Source of the DNA: Candidatus Peribacteria bacterium
GTDB taxonomy: Bacteria; Patescibacteriota; Gracilibacteria; Peribacterales; Peribacteraceae
Assembly (NCBI GenBank): GCA_023038255.1
Contig: CP082927.1
Span: 820,146 to 884,145 of the forward strand
Direction: 5' to 3'
DNA length: 64,000 nt
Under the pieces are notes generated by a model that saw only the letters and a list, made by a program, of their open reading frames with translations, searched no databases and was not told the DNA's origin. Shown one piece after another: positions 8,529 to 16,177 of the stretch. Position 1 is the stretch's first letter. Each line of letters opens with the position of its first letter. The position numbers were made by a program, and so were the translations under genes.

Positions 8529-8607
8529 GGTTATGAGTTATGAGTTACGGGTTAGAGGGAAACTGATACAATCCCGTAACCCATAACCGATTTCCCATAA
8601 CCCATCA
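8529..8607. repeat. Inverted pair of heptamer arrays in front of tsaD
   Basis: The left array 8529-8556 (GGTTATG, AGTTATG, AGTTACG, GGTTAGA) and the right array 8573-8607 (CCCGTAA, CCCATAA, CCGATTT, CCCATAA, CCCATCA) are inverted around 16 bp. The right array touches the first codon of the conserved TsaD frame. A TACAAT box (8567-8572) lies between the arms. Confidence 0.9.
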
Positions 8608-9632
8608 TCCGTATTCTTGCCATTGAATCCTCGTGCGATGAAACCTCGATTGCCGTCGTGGAAAACGGCTGCACCGTCGTGAGCAATATCATCGCCAGTT
8701 CGGCAGTTGCCTTCAAGGCATCGGGTGGCGTGATTCCGGAAGAGGCGGCGCGCAAGCAGGTGGAATCTATTCTCCCTGTTTTGCATCTGGCACTGGAACC
8801 ACTCGGAAATGACTGGAGCAACATTGATGCGATCGCCGTCACGAAAGGCCCGGGCCTGCTCGGATCACTACTCGTCGGAACAGTGACCGCCAGAGCACTC
8901 GCGAGCATGCACCAAAAACCGCTGATCGGAACGCACCACACACTCGGCCACTTAAGCTCCACCTGGCTTGATACTGATCCAACCGCACAGCCACAGTTCC
9001 CCATCCTGACGCTCTCCGCGTCCGGTGGTCACACCGAACTCTGGCTCCGCACATCGCACACGCACGGCACACTGATCGGCCGCACGATTGATGACGCCGC
9101 AGGCGAAGCTTTCGACAAAGGCGCCACGATGCTCGGCCTCCCCTACCCGGGCGGCCCGTCGATTGCGAAGGCAGCACTGGAAGGAAATGACCAGGCATTC
9201 GACTTCCCGGCTCCACTCAAAAAAGAGCGTACCTTCAATTTCAGCTTCTCCGGACTGAAAACATCGCTGCGCTACACCATCCGCGATCTTCAGGTCGATG
9301 CCGCATCACAGACCCCCGATCTCGCAGCGTCATTTCAGAAAGTCATCTGCGAACATCTCGTCAGTCGTATCACAATGGCACTCGAAGACTATCCGGACAT
9401 TCAAGAGGTGCATCTGGTCGGAGGCGTCTCCGCAAATACCGTCCTGCGCACCATGGTCACCGCGCACTGCCCGGATGTCACCGTCCGCTTCCCGGGCAAA
9501 CTCAGTTACTGCACAGACAACGCCGCGATGATTGCCTCGGCTGCGTATTTCCTGACACAGGAACACGAGACTGCGACAGAGATGTTTATAACAGAGGCAT
9601 CGTTGCCGTTGAGTGCGGCGATACGAGATTGA
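8607..9632 (+). CDS. tsaD: tRNA N6-threonylcarbamoyladenosine transferase TsaD
   Basis: TsaD transfers threonylcarbamoyl to A37 of ANN-decoding tRNAs. The conserved frame begins RILAIESSCDET (Kae1/TsaD opening), then TKGPGLLGSLLVG, THHTLGHL (metal-binding histidines), LSASGGHTEL, DDAAGEAFDKGA, NFSFSGLKTS and VGGVSANTVLR with YCTDNAAM. The N-terminal part is encoded upstream of the first ATG at 8658, but TAA at 8598-8600 closes the frame and no ATG, GTG or TTG lies between. Translation would have to start at ATC 8607 or ATT 8613, or at ATG 8658 with loss of the ESSCDET motif. An inserted heptamer array seems to have replaced the original start. Confidence 0.9.
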   Translation: MRILAIESSCDETSIAVVENGCTVVSNIIASSAVAFKASGGVIPEEAARKQVESILPVLHLALEPLGNDWSNIDAIAVTKGPGLLGSLLVGTVTARALASMHQKPLIGTHHTLGHLSSTWLDTDPTAQPQFPILTLSASGGHTELWLRTSHTHGTLIGRTIDDAAGEAFDKGATMLGLPYPGGPSIAKAALEGNDQAFDFPAPLKKERTFNFSFSGLKTSLRYTIRDLQVDAASQTPDLAASFQKVICEHLVSRITMALEDYPDIQEVHLVGGVSANTVLRTMVTAHCPDVTVRFPGKLSYCTDNAAMIASAAYFLTQEHETATEMFITEASLPLSAAIRD

Positions 9633-9646
9633 GCCCTCTCCCCGCC

Positions 9647-9676
9647 CCTCTCCCGTTCCGGGCGAGGGAGTTTTGT
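9647..9676 (+). terminator. Probable rho-independent terminator after tsaD
   Basis: A C-rich arm (CCCTCTCCC) pairs with GGCGAGGG through a short loop, followed by AGTTTTGTTT. It stands 15 bp after the tsaD stop. Confidence 0.6.
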
Positions 9677-9694
9677 TTGTTCCAATAAAAAAAG

Positions 9695-9884
9695 AGTTCC
9701 ACCAGGAACATTTTCCCAAAGGGAAAATGAAGGTTCGTCGTTCACGGGGTGGAGTCCGGCCACCCGGGGGTGAAGGGGCAAGCGGAGGAGCGGCTGGCCC
9801 GGACCGCACTTTTTGATTCTTTTTGCTGCACGAGCAAAAAGAATGCCCCCGCGGCAGCGGCCCCCGGAGGGAAACTAGATACAA
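9695..9884 (+). repeat. 190-bp structured dispersed repeat, copy A
   Basis: Nearly identical to 53628-53817: over the first 177 bp I count two substitutions. It holds several strong hairpins, including CATTTTCCC/GGGAAAATG (9 bp), GGGGTGG/CCACCC, and ATTCTTTTTGCT/AGCAAAAAGAAT (12 bp around GCACG). Short frames inside are uninterrupted only by chance. Both copies have the same orientation and follow a + strand gene. No transposase or terminal duplication is visible. Confidence 0.9.
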
Positions 9885-9914
9885 GCAACAACAAAAGCTA
9901 GACTACATTCCATC

Positions 9915-10475
9915 ATGGACATCACCCTCACTTGGGACCTCATTGTCATCGTCTTCTTCGCAACCATCGTCGCGTACAGTTTTATTGTCGGAAAAGACGA
10001 ATCTGTGAAAATCATCATCGCATCCTATATTGCAATCGTGGCAGTGCAGGCCATCGGCAATATTCTGGAAATGCTCTCGGGGCAATCGCCATTCATGATG
10101 AGCATGCTCGGATTCACCATCGACCGGAACATCATCTCCACCATCAAACTTGTCCTCTTCGTTGCGATGATTATTTTCCTCGCTATCCGCGGCGGCTTTG
10201 AAATGCAGTATGCAAAAGAGATTGAGGGTATTTGGGAAACAGTCCTGACCGGCGCATTCGGCTTTGCAACATCGGGCTTACTCTTAACAGCACTGCTCAC
10301 CTACGTCGCCGCCAAACCGATTCTGGATAACACCCTGGAATCCGCCCCATTGCTTGCAGGTATTCTTTCGCAAAGCACACTGATGCAGATTATGGTCGAC
10401 TACCAAAACGTGTGGTTCTGCCTGCCGGCTGTTCTTCTTCTGACGGTCGGATTTTTGAGTAATCGTGACGCGTAA
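9915..10475 (+). CDS. Four-helix integral membrane protein, unknown function
   Basis: The 186-residue protein has about four membrane segments (residues near 8-25, 34-55, 72-92 and 120-140, with a last segment near the C terminus) and short acidic loops. The arrangement recalls CvpA-like proteins, but I see no diagnostic motif, so function is not assigned. It lies between copy A of the 190-bp repeat and a pilin-like gene on the same strand. The ATG is the first in the frame after the repeat. Confidence 0.55.
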   Translation: MDITLTWDLIVIVFFATIVAYSFIVGKDESVKIIIASYIAIVAVQAIGNILEMLSGQSPFMMSMLGFTIDRNIISTIKLVLFVAMIIFLAIRGGFEMQYAKEIEGIWETVLTGAFGFATSGLLLTALLTYVAAKPILDNTLESAPLLAGILSQSTLMQIMVDYQNVWFCLPAVLLLTVGFLSNRDA

Positions 10476-10617
10476 AATAAAAAAGATTCTTCTGTGTGAC
10501 AAATACATAAGGAACGACATTATTGACTTTACTGTCAATCCAATGTGTCCTGCTGTCCGATCAAATCGCTTGCACGCAGCACATCATTAGACAAGACTGG
10601 AGCTAATTTCTCCCTCC

Positions 10618-11028
10618 ATGTTTTTTATGAAAACTTCCCTTCAGTCCCTCACCAACAAGGTGGCCGCTGCGTCCATCACAAGCTTGGTGTTCGTCTCCTC
10701 TGCATTCGCCCAAACAGGTGGCGATGGCTTTGCAGGTCCAGATCCTAACCTGCCAGGCTTGCCTGATGCTGGCACAGACGCTGACGGTGTCCGCACCATC
10801 ATTACTGATATCCTGACAGCAGTCCTGAACTTCCTCGCTCTCATCGCCGTTGTGGTGGTTGTGATCGCAGGTATCCGCCTCATCGTCTCCCAGGGTGAAG
10901 ACGAGGCAAAGGACAAGGCCAAGAAGACTATTTTCTACGCTCTCGGCGGTCTCGTGATTGTGCTCTTCGCACGCGTTATCGTCAGCCTTGTGACGGTCTA
11001 CCTCGCAGGCCAGGTCGAAGGAAACTAA
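10618..11028 (+). CDS. T4SS-pilin-like membrane protein (VirB2/TrbC type)
   Basis: This 136-residue protein has a signal peptide ending in SAFA, a proline/glycine-rich spacer, and two membrane segments separated by the short charged loop SQGEDEAKDKAKK. That is the layout of VirB2/TrbC-like T4SS pilins common in CPR genomes. It would be processed and assembled in the cytoplasmic membrane. Similar proteins occur at 45685, 46074, 46693 and 63315, and a VirB4-like ATPase at 39157. An alternative start at 10627 gives a cleaner signal peptide. A strong terminator follows, so it is probably monocistronic. Confidence 0.75.
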   Translation: MFFMKTSLQSLTNKVAAASITSLVFVSSAFAQTGGDGFAGPDPNLPGLPDAGTDADGVRTIITDILTAVLNFLALIAVVVVVIAGIRLIVSQGEDEAKDKAKKTIFYALGGLVIVLFARVIVSLVTVYLAGQVEGN

Positions 11029-11049
11029 AGCGACTTCTTATCGATTCTA

Positions 11050-11079
11050 AAAACGGACCCTTCGGGGTCCGTTTTTTTG
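11050..11079 (+). terminator. Rho-independent terminator
   Basis: AAACGGACCC and GGGTCCGTTT pair around TTCG and run into a T tract. It ends the pilin-like gene at 10618-11028. Confidence 0.95.
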
Positions 11080-11116
11080 TTTGATCAAAGATGAGCTGGC
11101 AAAGTCGAAGGGTCTA

Positions 11117-11674
11117 TCACCGATCCTCCACGCGTGACAACGGCGCCCCGGTCAGCGGCTCCAGCGACTGGAGAACGGTTTCTGCAGGTGTGACTTTCTG
11201 CATCAAAACAGGATCACGCACGACGATCGCATCCTCGCGGATTTCCAGAATATTGAGTGCCGCAATCGGCGCTCTCCACCGGAACCATTTGCGGGGGTAG
11301 AACCATTCCACATGAAATGTCCGTGTTTCAAACTGCACATCCCGGCAGATACCAAGATCTTTTCCGGACTCTGTGAGCATTCTCTGTCCGAGCACGGGGC
11401 GTTTTTCGGAAAGCAATGACTGCAGACGTACAATATCTTCAACAGGCGACAAGGATTCCGCATGCCGAACTCGTACTCTGGAGCCAAAATGCATGATATC
11501 CAGCGCAGGCAGAAAAAGGACCTGCGTATGCAGAAAAGACGGAATCACCACAAAAAAGCCCTCAATGGTGGCTGTATCGGGATGAATGAGGATATCGCCA
11601 ATAGTGCCTATATCCTCTTCCAGCTGATCATCTGTGACAGGCATGCCGGCGCAAGTGGTAAAACGGACGTGCAT
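11117..11674 (-). CDS. PRC-barrel domain protein
   Basis: The 185-residue protein has two PRC-barrel-like halves. The first includes GTIGDILIHPDTATIEGFFV, the second LTESGKDLGICRDVQFE with a following HVEWFYPRKW stretch. PRC barrels occur in RimM and in photosynthetic reaction-centre proteins and usually mediate protein or RNA contacts; the specific partner here is unknown. It is transcribed divergently from prs, and the two -10 boxes overlap in the 21 bp between the start codons. Confidence 0.75.
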   Translation of the reverse strand: MHVRFTTCAGMPVTDDQLEEDIGTIGDILIHPDTATIEGFFVVIPSFLHTQVLFLPALDIMHFGSRVRVRHAESLSPVEDIVRLQSLLSEKRPVLGQRMLTESGKDLGICRDVQFETRTFHVEWFYPRKWFRWRAPIAALNILEIREDAIVVRDPVLMQKVTPAETVLQSLEPLTGAPLSRVEDR

Positions 11675-11695
11675 TTGCTATAATGGTACTACACA
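11672..11695. promoter_or_regulatory. Overlapping divergent promoter of prs and the PRC-barrel gene
   Basis: GCTATAAT at 11677-11684 lies 11 bp before the prs ATG. Read on the other strand, the same bases give CATTAT a few bases before the ATG at 11674. Both transcripts would be almost leaderless. Confidence 0.65.
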
Positions 11696-12622
11696 ATGAA
11701 TATCTTTGCGGGCTCCACCCATCCGGCCCTTGCCTCCAGCCTCGCGCAGGAGCTCTCTGTTCCACTCGGGAAGATTCTCCTGAAACATTTCGCATCGGGC
11801 GAGTGTTATGTGAAGTATGAACAATCTGTGCGCGGACAGGAAGTGTATTTGCTGCAGGCACCGGGTGTTGATCCGCATGAGGCGCTCTTCGAGCTCTTCC
11901 TCATGTGCCAGGCCGCCAAACTGAGCTTTGCATCCCATGTGCATGTTATCCTCCCGTACTTCCCCTACTCACGCCAGGACAGAGTCTCCGAACCGCGCGA
12001 GCCGATTTCTGCAAAGATGATGGCCGTCCTGCTCGAGAAAGCGGGTGCAGACCATATCATCACCCTCAACCTGCACAGCGACCAGATCCAGGGATTCTTC
12101 TCCGTGCCGGTCGATGTCCTCGACGCGCGCCCGATTTTTGCAAAGTACTTCAAGAGCAAGCTTGAGAACCCGGTGGTCGTTTCCCCGGATGTGGGAGGCG
12201 CAAAGCAGGCGAAGAAATTCGCAGACCAGATGGGAGCAGATCTCGCCATCATGCAGAAGAACAGAACCGGACACCACGAAGCACAGATCCTGGAAGTGGT
12301 CGGGAACGTGCAGGGTCGCACCTGCATTCTGTTTGATGACATGATCGATACCGCAGGAACGCTCTGCACCGCAAAAGCTGCCCTCGTGGAAAAGGGTGCA
12401 AACCCGGATGTCTATGTGGCCGCTACGCACGCACTCTTCTCCGGACCTGCAATTGAACGGCTGAAAGAAGCCAAATTCAAAGAAGTGGTTGTGTCGGACA
12501 GCATTCCCCCGCGACATCAGTTTGAAGGCCTGACAGTCCTCCCGATCGCTCCCCTCCTTGCAGAAGTCATCCAGCATATTGAGAGCAAGCAGAGTGTGAC
12601 AGATATTTATAAAAGCAAATAA
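11696..12622 (+). CDS. prs: Ribose-phosphate pyrophosphokinase
   Basis: Prs makes PRPP from ribose 5-phosphate and ATP for nucleotide and amino acid synthesis. The 308-residue protein carries the N-terminal FASGECYVKYEQSVRG, the catalytic loop PYFPYSRQDRVSEPREPISAK, HSDQIQGFF, VVVSPDVGGAKQAKKFAD and the PRPP-binding ILFDDMIDTAGT. Length and motif order match class I Prs. The regulatory flexible loop is normal. A short space separates it from the divergent PRC-barrel gene. Confidence 0.95.
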   Translation: MNIFAGSTHPALASSLAQELSVPLGKILLKHFASGECYVKYEQSVRGQEVYLLQAPGVDPHEALFELFLMCQAAKLSFASHVHVILPYFPYSRQDRVSEPREPISAKMMAVLLEKAGADHIITLNLHSDQIQGFFSVPVDVLDARPIFAKYFKSKLENPVVVSPDVGGAKQAKKFADQMGADLAIMQKNRTGHHEAQILEVVGNVQGRTCILFDDMIDTAGTLCTAKAALVEKGANPDVYVAATHALFSGPAIERLKEAKFKEVVVSDSIPPRHQFEGLTVLPIAPLLAEVIQHIESKQSVTDIYKSK

Positions 12623-12696
12623 AGAAGTCACTAAAAGCAATTCCAAGGATGGAAGCGCTATGATACGCTGAACATGTTTCTTCCCCATTTTTTCTT

Positions 12697-13293
12697 ATGA
12701 AAAAATCTCTTTCCCTGTTGGCTGCTGCCTCTGCAACAGTCGCACTCATGCCGCTCGCATTTGCTGAAAGCAGCATGTCCTCATCCGCATCAAGTGTTGC
12801 GATGTCTTCCTCTTCATCCCCTTCATCCGTCATGATGACAGGACCATGCGCCGATAAAACAGGCGTCGATAAGGTGCACTGCTTCAATGCAGAAAGCCGC
12901 AAGAAGAATACAGACACACGCATGGATTCCGCCCGCAACAGCAAAAAAGCTGCCATCAAAGACGCATGCAGTCAGAAAGAAGGCCTGGAAAAGGCAGCCT
13001 GTCTGATGAGAATCAAGAAGGCCACCATGAAAAAGGCTGAAAAAATGATGGAGAAAATGGAAAAGAAAATGAAGCCGGCTACCCGTCCGATGTCTCAGGG
13101 CGCCCAGTCTCTTTGCCCAGGCAAGCGCGGTACGGCTCTGGCTCTCTGCGTCCACAGCTTCCGGAAGACCTCTTCCCCGCTCCGCAACAAGTCTTCAAGC
13201 AGCGCTTCATCCATGATGTCAAGCAGCAGCATCAGTTCATCCTCTTCATCTTCCATGAGCTCTGTCAGTACCAGCTCTGTATCATCAAACTAA
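12697..13293 (+). CDS. Secreted serine-rich, cysteine-containing protein
   Basis: A signal peptide (about residues 1-23, ending AFA) leads a protein of 198 residues with serine-rich segments at both ends. A basic central core has paired cysteines (CADKTGVDKVHC, CSQKEGLEKAAC and CPGKRGTALALC). The three Cys-x9/10-Cys units look like a repeated small fold, each ending with a basic helix. I do not recognise the family; it may be a surface or periplasmic protein. The low-complexity Ser tail could be a wall-spanning linker. A terminator follows. Confidence 0.6.
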   Translation: MKKSLSLLAAASATVALMPLAFAESSMSSSASSVAMSSSSSPSSVMMTGPCADKTGVDKVHCFNAESRKKNTDTRMDSARNSKKAAIKDACSQKEGLEKAACLMRIKKATMKKAEKMMEKMEKKMKPATRPMSQGAQSLCPGKRGTALALCVHSFRKTSSPLRNKSSSSASSMMSSSSISSSSSSSMSSVSTSSVSSN

Positions 13294-13305
13294 GCGTTTT
13301 GACCA

Positions 13306-13342
13306 CAAAAAGGCATCCAGACACACGTTTGGATGCCTTTTT
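13306..13342 (+). terminator. Rho-independent terminator
   Basis: AAAAAGGCATCCA pairs with TGGATGCCTTTTT around a short loop, 12 bp past the stop of the serine-rich gene. Confidence 0.9.
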
Positions 13343-13420
13343 CGTAGAAGAGGCTATAAAAGCCCATGGCACGATATCTTGACCCCGGAGCCATTTCTCC
13401 GTACCCTCCCTGTACTTTCC

Positions 13421-13497
13421 GGGCGGTTAGCTCAGCTGGTTAGAGCGCGACACTGATAATGTCGAGGTCCGCAGTTCAAGTCTGCGATCGCCCACCA
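13421..13497 (+). tRNA. tRNA-Ile (GAT), CCA encoded
   Basis: The acceptor stem GGGCGGT/ATCGCCC has one G-U pair. The anticodon loop CTGATAA sits on stem CGACA/TGTCG, and the T loop is TTCAAGT. Anticodon GAT. CCA is encoded at 13495-13497. Confidence 0.95.
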
Positions 13498-13508
13498 TCA
13501 AAAAACAC

Positions 13509-13524
13509 GGTTAGCTCAGCTGGC
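13509..13524 (+). pseudogene. tRNA-Ile 5' fragment
   Basis: Sixteen bases (CGGTTAGCTCAGCTGG) exactly repeat the acceptor/D-arm part of the tRNA-Ile just upstream. The rest of the tRNA is not present, so this is a remnant or duplication scar. Confidence 0.6.
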
Positions 13525-13551
13525 CTTGTTTCGTTTGAAATCAAAAGCACA

Positions 13552-13998
13552 TCACTTTCCTTCAGGCAACTGGTCATCCAGCGCTTTTGAAACTCCTGTC
13601 ACTTGTGCAGTCGTTCCGTCGATAGACGTAAAGTAGTGCACAGGCGCTTCTCTGGTTAAGCGGTACTGCGATGAAGTAGTACTAGCATCCCTGGCAATAC
13701 TCCTCTCCACTTGCTGATCAAGCTGGCGCTGTCTCTGTGGAGAATGAAAGAAATTATTATTTCTAATTGCCTCGCGTATAGCAAACTGTGTTCTCAAAAT
13801 CTCCTCATCCTCATGGTCGAGTGCATCCAGACGGCTTAATGTGACCGACAATACATCTCTCTGTTGGTCATACGAATATCCATCGAAGACATTGGTTTGG
13901 ATGATAGCTGCTTTGTACGTAAGCCCTCGCTACACAATTGCATCATAAAGCATATCTGCATCCCGCTGGAGAATTTCTTCGTGTGTCAGATTTTCCAT
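13552..13998 (-). pseudogene. Hypothetical gene interrupted by an in-frame TAG
   Basis: From ATG 13998 the frame reads 22 codons (MENLTHEEILQRDADMLYDA then IV), a TAG at 13930-13932, then 126 more codons to the stop at 13552. The part after the TAG continues in the same frame with normal composition (GLTYKAAI.., later DHEDEEILRTQFAIREAI). A good promoter (TTGACT, 16 bp, TATAAT) lies just before the ATG, so the full frame was probably once one gene of 148 residues. Reinitiation at TTG 13851 or stop readthrough is possible. No family recognised. Confidence 0.6.
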
Positions 13999-14007
13999 AG
14001 TGCGATT

Positions 14008-14035
14008 ATTATACGATCACAGCATAAAAAGTCAA
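14008..14035 (-). promoter_or_regulatory. Sigma70-type promoter
   Basis: TTGACT (14035-14030), a 16-bp spacer and TATAAT (14013-14008) on the minus strand. The ATG at 13998 begins 9 bp later, so the transcript would be essentially leaderless. Confidence 0.8.
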
Positions 14036-14052
14036 TTCTTCTTTACATACTC

Positions 14053-15585
14053 TTATTTCCCCTGCAACCACTCCGTAAACTGCTGCAGCGATATCGCATA
14101 CGGCAGAATCTGTCCCTGATGATGAATTGCGCTCACAAGGCCCGTCTGCGGGTCAAAGGAGAAATGCAGCGTCGTATCACCGTTTGCTGTGCCAAAGACA
14201 ATCTCGGAGACCTCTACAACACTTCCTACAGGCTTCAGGATTGTCTGAGCGGTCGACATGAATCCTGCGTTTGCGAGGATAAAGGCCGTCTGTTCAATCA
14301 AAATATCCGGTGAAACATCCACATGCTTTGCCGATGATGCTGACGATGCAGCAGGTGACACGACAACCGCGACGGGGTCCGGAATCGGTGATGCGAGACG
14401 GCGCTCTGTCCGCAGTGTACGGATGCCCTGGAGAACTTTACGAGCATCTGGCGTGAGCTTCTGTTCGAGAGGATCAGCAACAGCAAGAATCGCAGTACTA
14501 TAGGTCTCTACGCGCTGCGGGTACTGCAATGTATCAAACTGTTCGATCTGGGATTCTATAAACGGCAGCGCAGCTGAAAAGTCTGCAATACCTTCTTTTG
14601 TGGCGGTCAGACTCTTCCACTGGTCCTGCCACTGCGTGATGGCAAGTTCCGTGATGGCAGCAGGCAGCACATCGGCGGCTGGCGTAAAGAGCAGGAACAA
14701 ACGTTCTGTCTGTCCTCTGAGCTCTGCGGACTGCGGCACCACGCGTGCACTATCGCGGAGGAGCGGATGAAATGCTGCCAATAAGCGATACTTGCTGTCT
14801 GCCACAAAGAACGGCAACAGGAGATGGTCTTTGTGCACACGAGTGGCGAGCGTCAGCAGTTCCGGGAGTGCGCTGCGGCCTTCCGGAGATGTTAGAATAT
14901 CGTCTATATCAGATGCCAGCAGCAGTGTATCGAACGAAGGCACATCGGACTGCAGTGCAGTGCGGAGCGCTTCGATTCTCTGGAGACGTTCCATCTGCGC
15001 TGCGCGTTCCTGCGCCTGTTCAAAGCGCAACGACTGACCGATAGTGTGCGGCAGAATCGTTTCATCTGATGATGTGCCACTCTCTGCAGGCACAAATGTC
15101 GCAAGCTGTGAGAGCGAACGAAGCATCGTCTGTGTGTAATCCGCAGGGAGCGGAAGCACTTCACGGGAGAGATACCACAGATCCAGACTGCCGGAGAGCG
15201 GCGCGAGCGTCTCCCCTTTCCATTGGGTAAACGCAGGAACAATCGTCTGCTCTTTCCCATGCGTCACAAGAACCGGCGTCGTAAGTGCGGCAACGGTGAT
15301 CGACACTGCACCGACCGTTACCTGATATCCACCATTCCATCCTTCGAGTGTGTATTCCCCTGCTTCAAAACGAGAAAGATACGGTGAATAGACAAGAGTG
15401 GATGCGTTGTCCTGACGTGAGACCTGTGCACCATCTACCACCACCTGTTCATCCGTGATGAGTGATGCAGCTGGAACAGAGGCGATAAATACATCGCGCA
15501 GACTGAGCGTGAACATCAACAGAAAAAGAGGTGCTGCCACGAGCCATCTGTGTTTCGCGTTTTGGGTGTGTTTTTGTATGTTCAT
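14053..15585 (-). CDS. Membrane-anchored extracytoplasmic protein, unknown
   Basis: A 510-residue protein with one N-terminal membrane segment (about residues 16-36), then a beta-rich region and a long helical part with many Leu/Gln/Arg. It has a Pro/Ala/Ser-rich linker (SPAASSASSAK) and a closing beta-type domain (residues 440-510). No catalytic motif or known family is recognised. The start at 15585 follows TATAATGAGAGGAAA, the same box as before the gene at 1098. ATGs further upstream overlap this box and are less likely. It is divergent from ruvC. Confidence 0.55.
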   Translation of the reverse strand: MNIQKHTQNAKHRWLVAAPLFLLMFTLSLRDVFIASVPAASLITDEQVVVDGAQVSRQDNASTLVYSPYLSRFEAGEYTLEGWNGGYQVTVGAVSITVAALTTPVLVTHGKEQTIVPAFTQWKGETLAPLSGSLDLWYLSREVLPLPADYTQTMLRSLSQLATFVPAESGTSSDETILPHTIGQSLRFEQAQERAAQMERLQRIEALRTALQSDVPSFDTLLLASDIDDILTSPEGRSALPELLTLATRVHKDHLLLPFFVADSKYRLLAAFHPLLRDSARVVPQSAELRGQTERLFLLFTPAADVLPAAITELAITQWQDQWKSLTATKEGIADFSAALPFIESQIEQFDTLQYPQRVETYSTAILAVADPLEQKLTPDARKVLQGIRTLRTERRLASPIPDPVAVVVSPAASSASSAKHVDVSPDILIEQTAFILANAGFMSTAQTILKPVGSVVEVSEIVFGTANGDTTLHFSFDPQTGLVSAIHHQGQILPYAISLQQFTEWLQGK

Positions 15586-15586
15586 A

Positions 15587-15601
15587 TTTCCTCTCATTAT
15601 A
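15587..15601 (-). promoter_or_regulatory. Promoter -10 and leader box (second copy)
   Basis: TATAAT followed by GAGAGGAAA, matching 1064-1078 on the plus strand. Its AGAGGA could serve as a ribosome binding site for the ATG at 15585. Confidence 0.6.
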
Positions 15602-15691
15602 GCAAAAAATGTCACTTTCTTATAGTCTCAAGACCCTAAAAATACACATCTGACAAGGGATGGCTCAGCAGCTTTCCCCTATCATCCGTGC

Positions 15692-16177
15692 ATGCGTATT
15701 GTCGGAATCGATCCTGGATTGGCGATTGTCGGACTGGGTGTCGTGGAAGCGACCGGTGCGGATATTGCCGTGGTTGAATGGCTGACAATTGATACAAAAG
15801 CAGGATTGCCACTCTCCGAGCGCATTGCCGAAATACACAAAGACCTCGCAGCGTTTTTGGAAGAGACGAAACCGGAGCTGGTCGTGATTGAAAAGCTCTT
15901 CTTCGAAACAAACGTCCGCACGGCAATCGACGTTGCGCAGGCGCGCGGTGTTATCCTGATGACCGCTGCAGAGTACGGCTGCGATATTCTGGAAATTACC
16001 CCGCTTCAACTGAAGAGCGGCATTACCGGCGACGGCTCTGCAGACAAGCAACAGGTACAGTCGATGCTGGTGCAGATGCTGCACCTGAACGAAATCCCAA
16101 AACCTGATGATGCAGCGGATGCGCTGGCGCTTGCGGTGTATGGAGCACTGCATCACCGGACAGCGGTATTACTCTGA
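15692..16177 (+). CDS. ruvC: Crossover junction endonuclease RuvC
   Basis: RuvC resolves Holliday junctions by symmetric cleavage. The RNase H-like acidic residues are in place: GIDPGLA at the N terminus, VIEKLFF and the C-terminal PDDAADALALA. The protein has 161 residues, normal for the family. The ATG is exactly 6 bp downstream of TATCAT, implying a leaderless transcript. Its last 9 bp overlap the 3' end of convergent recF. RuvB is encoded far away at 56823; RuvA is not in the window. Confidence 0.95.
   Translation: MRIVGIDPGLAIVGLGVVEATGADIAVVEWLTIDTKAGLPLSERIAEIHKDLAAFLEETKPELVVIEKLFFETNVRTAIDVAQARGVILMTAAEYGCDILEITPLQLKSGITGDGSADKQQVQSMLVQMLHLNEIPKPDDAADALALAVYGALHHRTAVLL

Noticed and set aside
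9721-9816. Small ORF inside the 190-bp repeat as a gene
   Set aside because: Frames on both strands are open only by composition, the same bases form hairpins, and the two copies differ in flanks; no start signals.
10522-10539. ATTGAC-N6-GTCAAT inverted repeat as an operator
   Set aside because: The arms are only 6 bp and no regulator or second copy is visible; kept out of the feature list.
13190-13290. Serine-codon-rich stretch as a repeat element
   Set aside because: It is the low-complexity Ser tail of the secreted protein at 12697-13293, with imperfect repeats of TCA/AGC codons only.
13930-13932. TAG as a reassigned sense codon
   Set aside because: Other genes in the window end at TAG (for example at 43498 and 44124), and no suppressor tRNA is visible, so reassignment is not supported.
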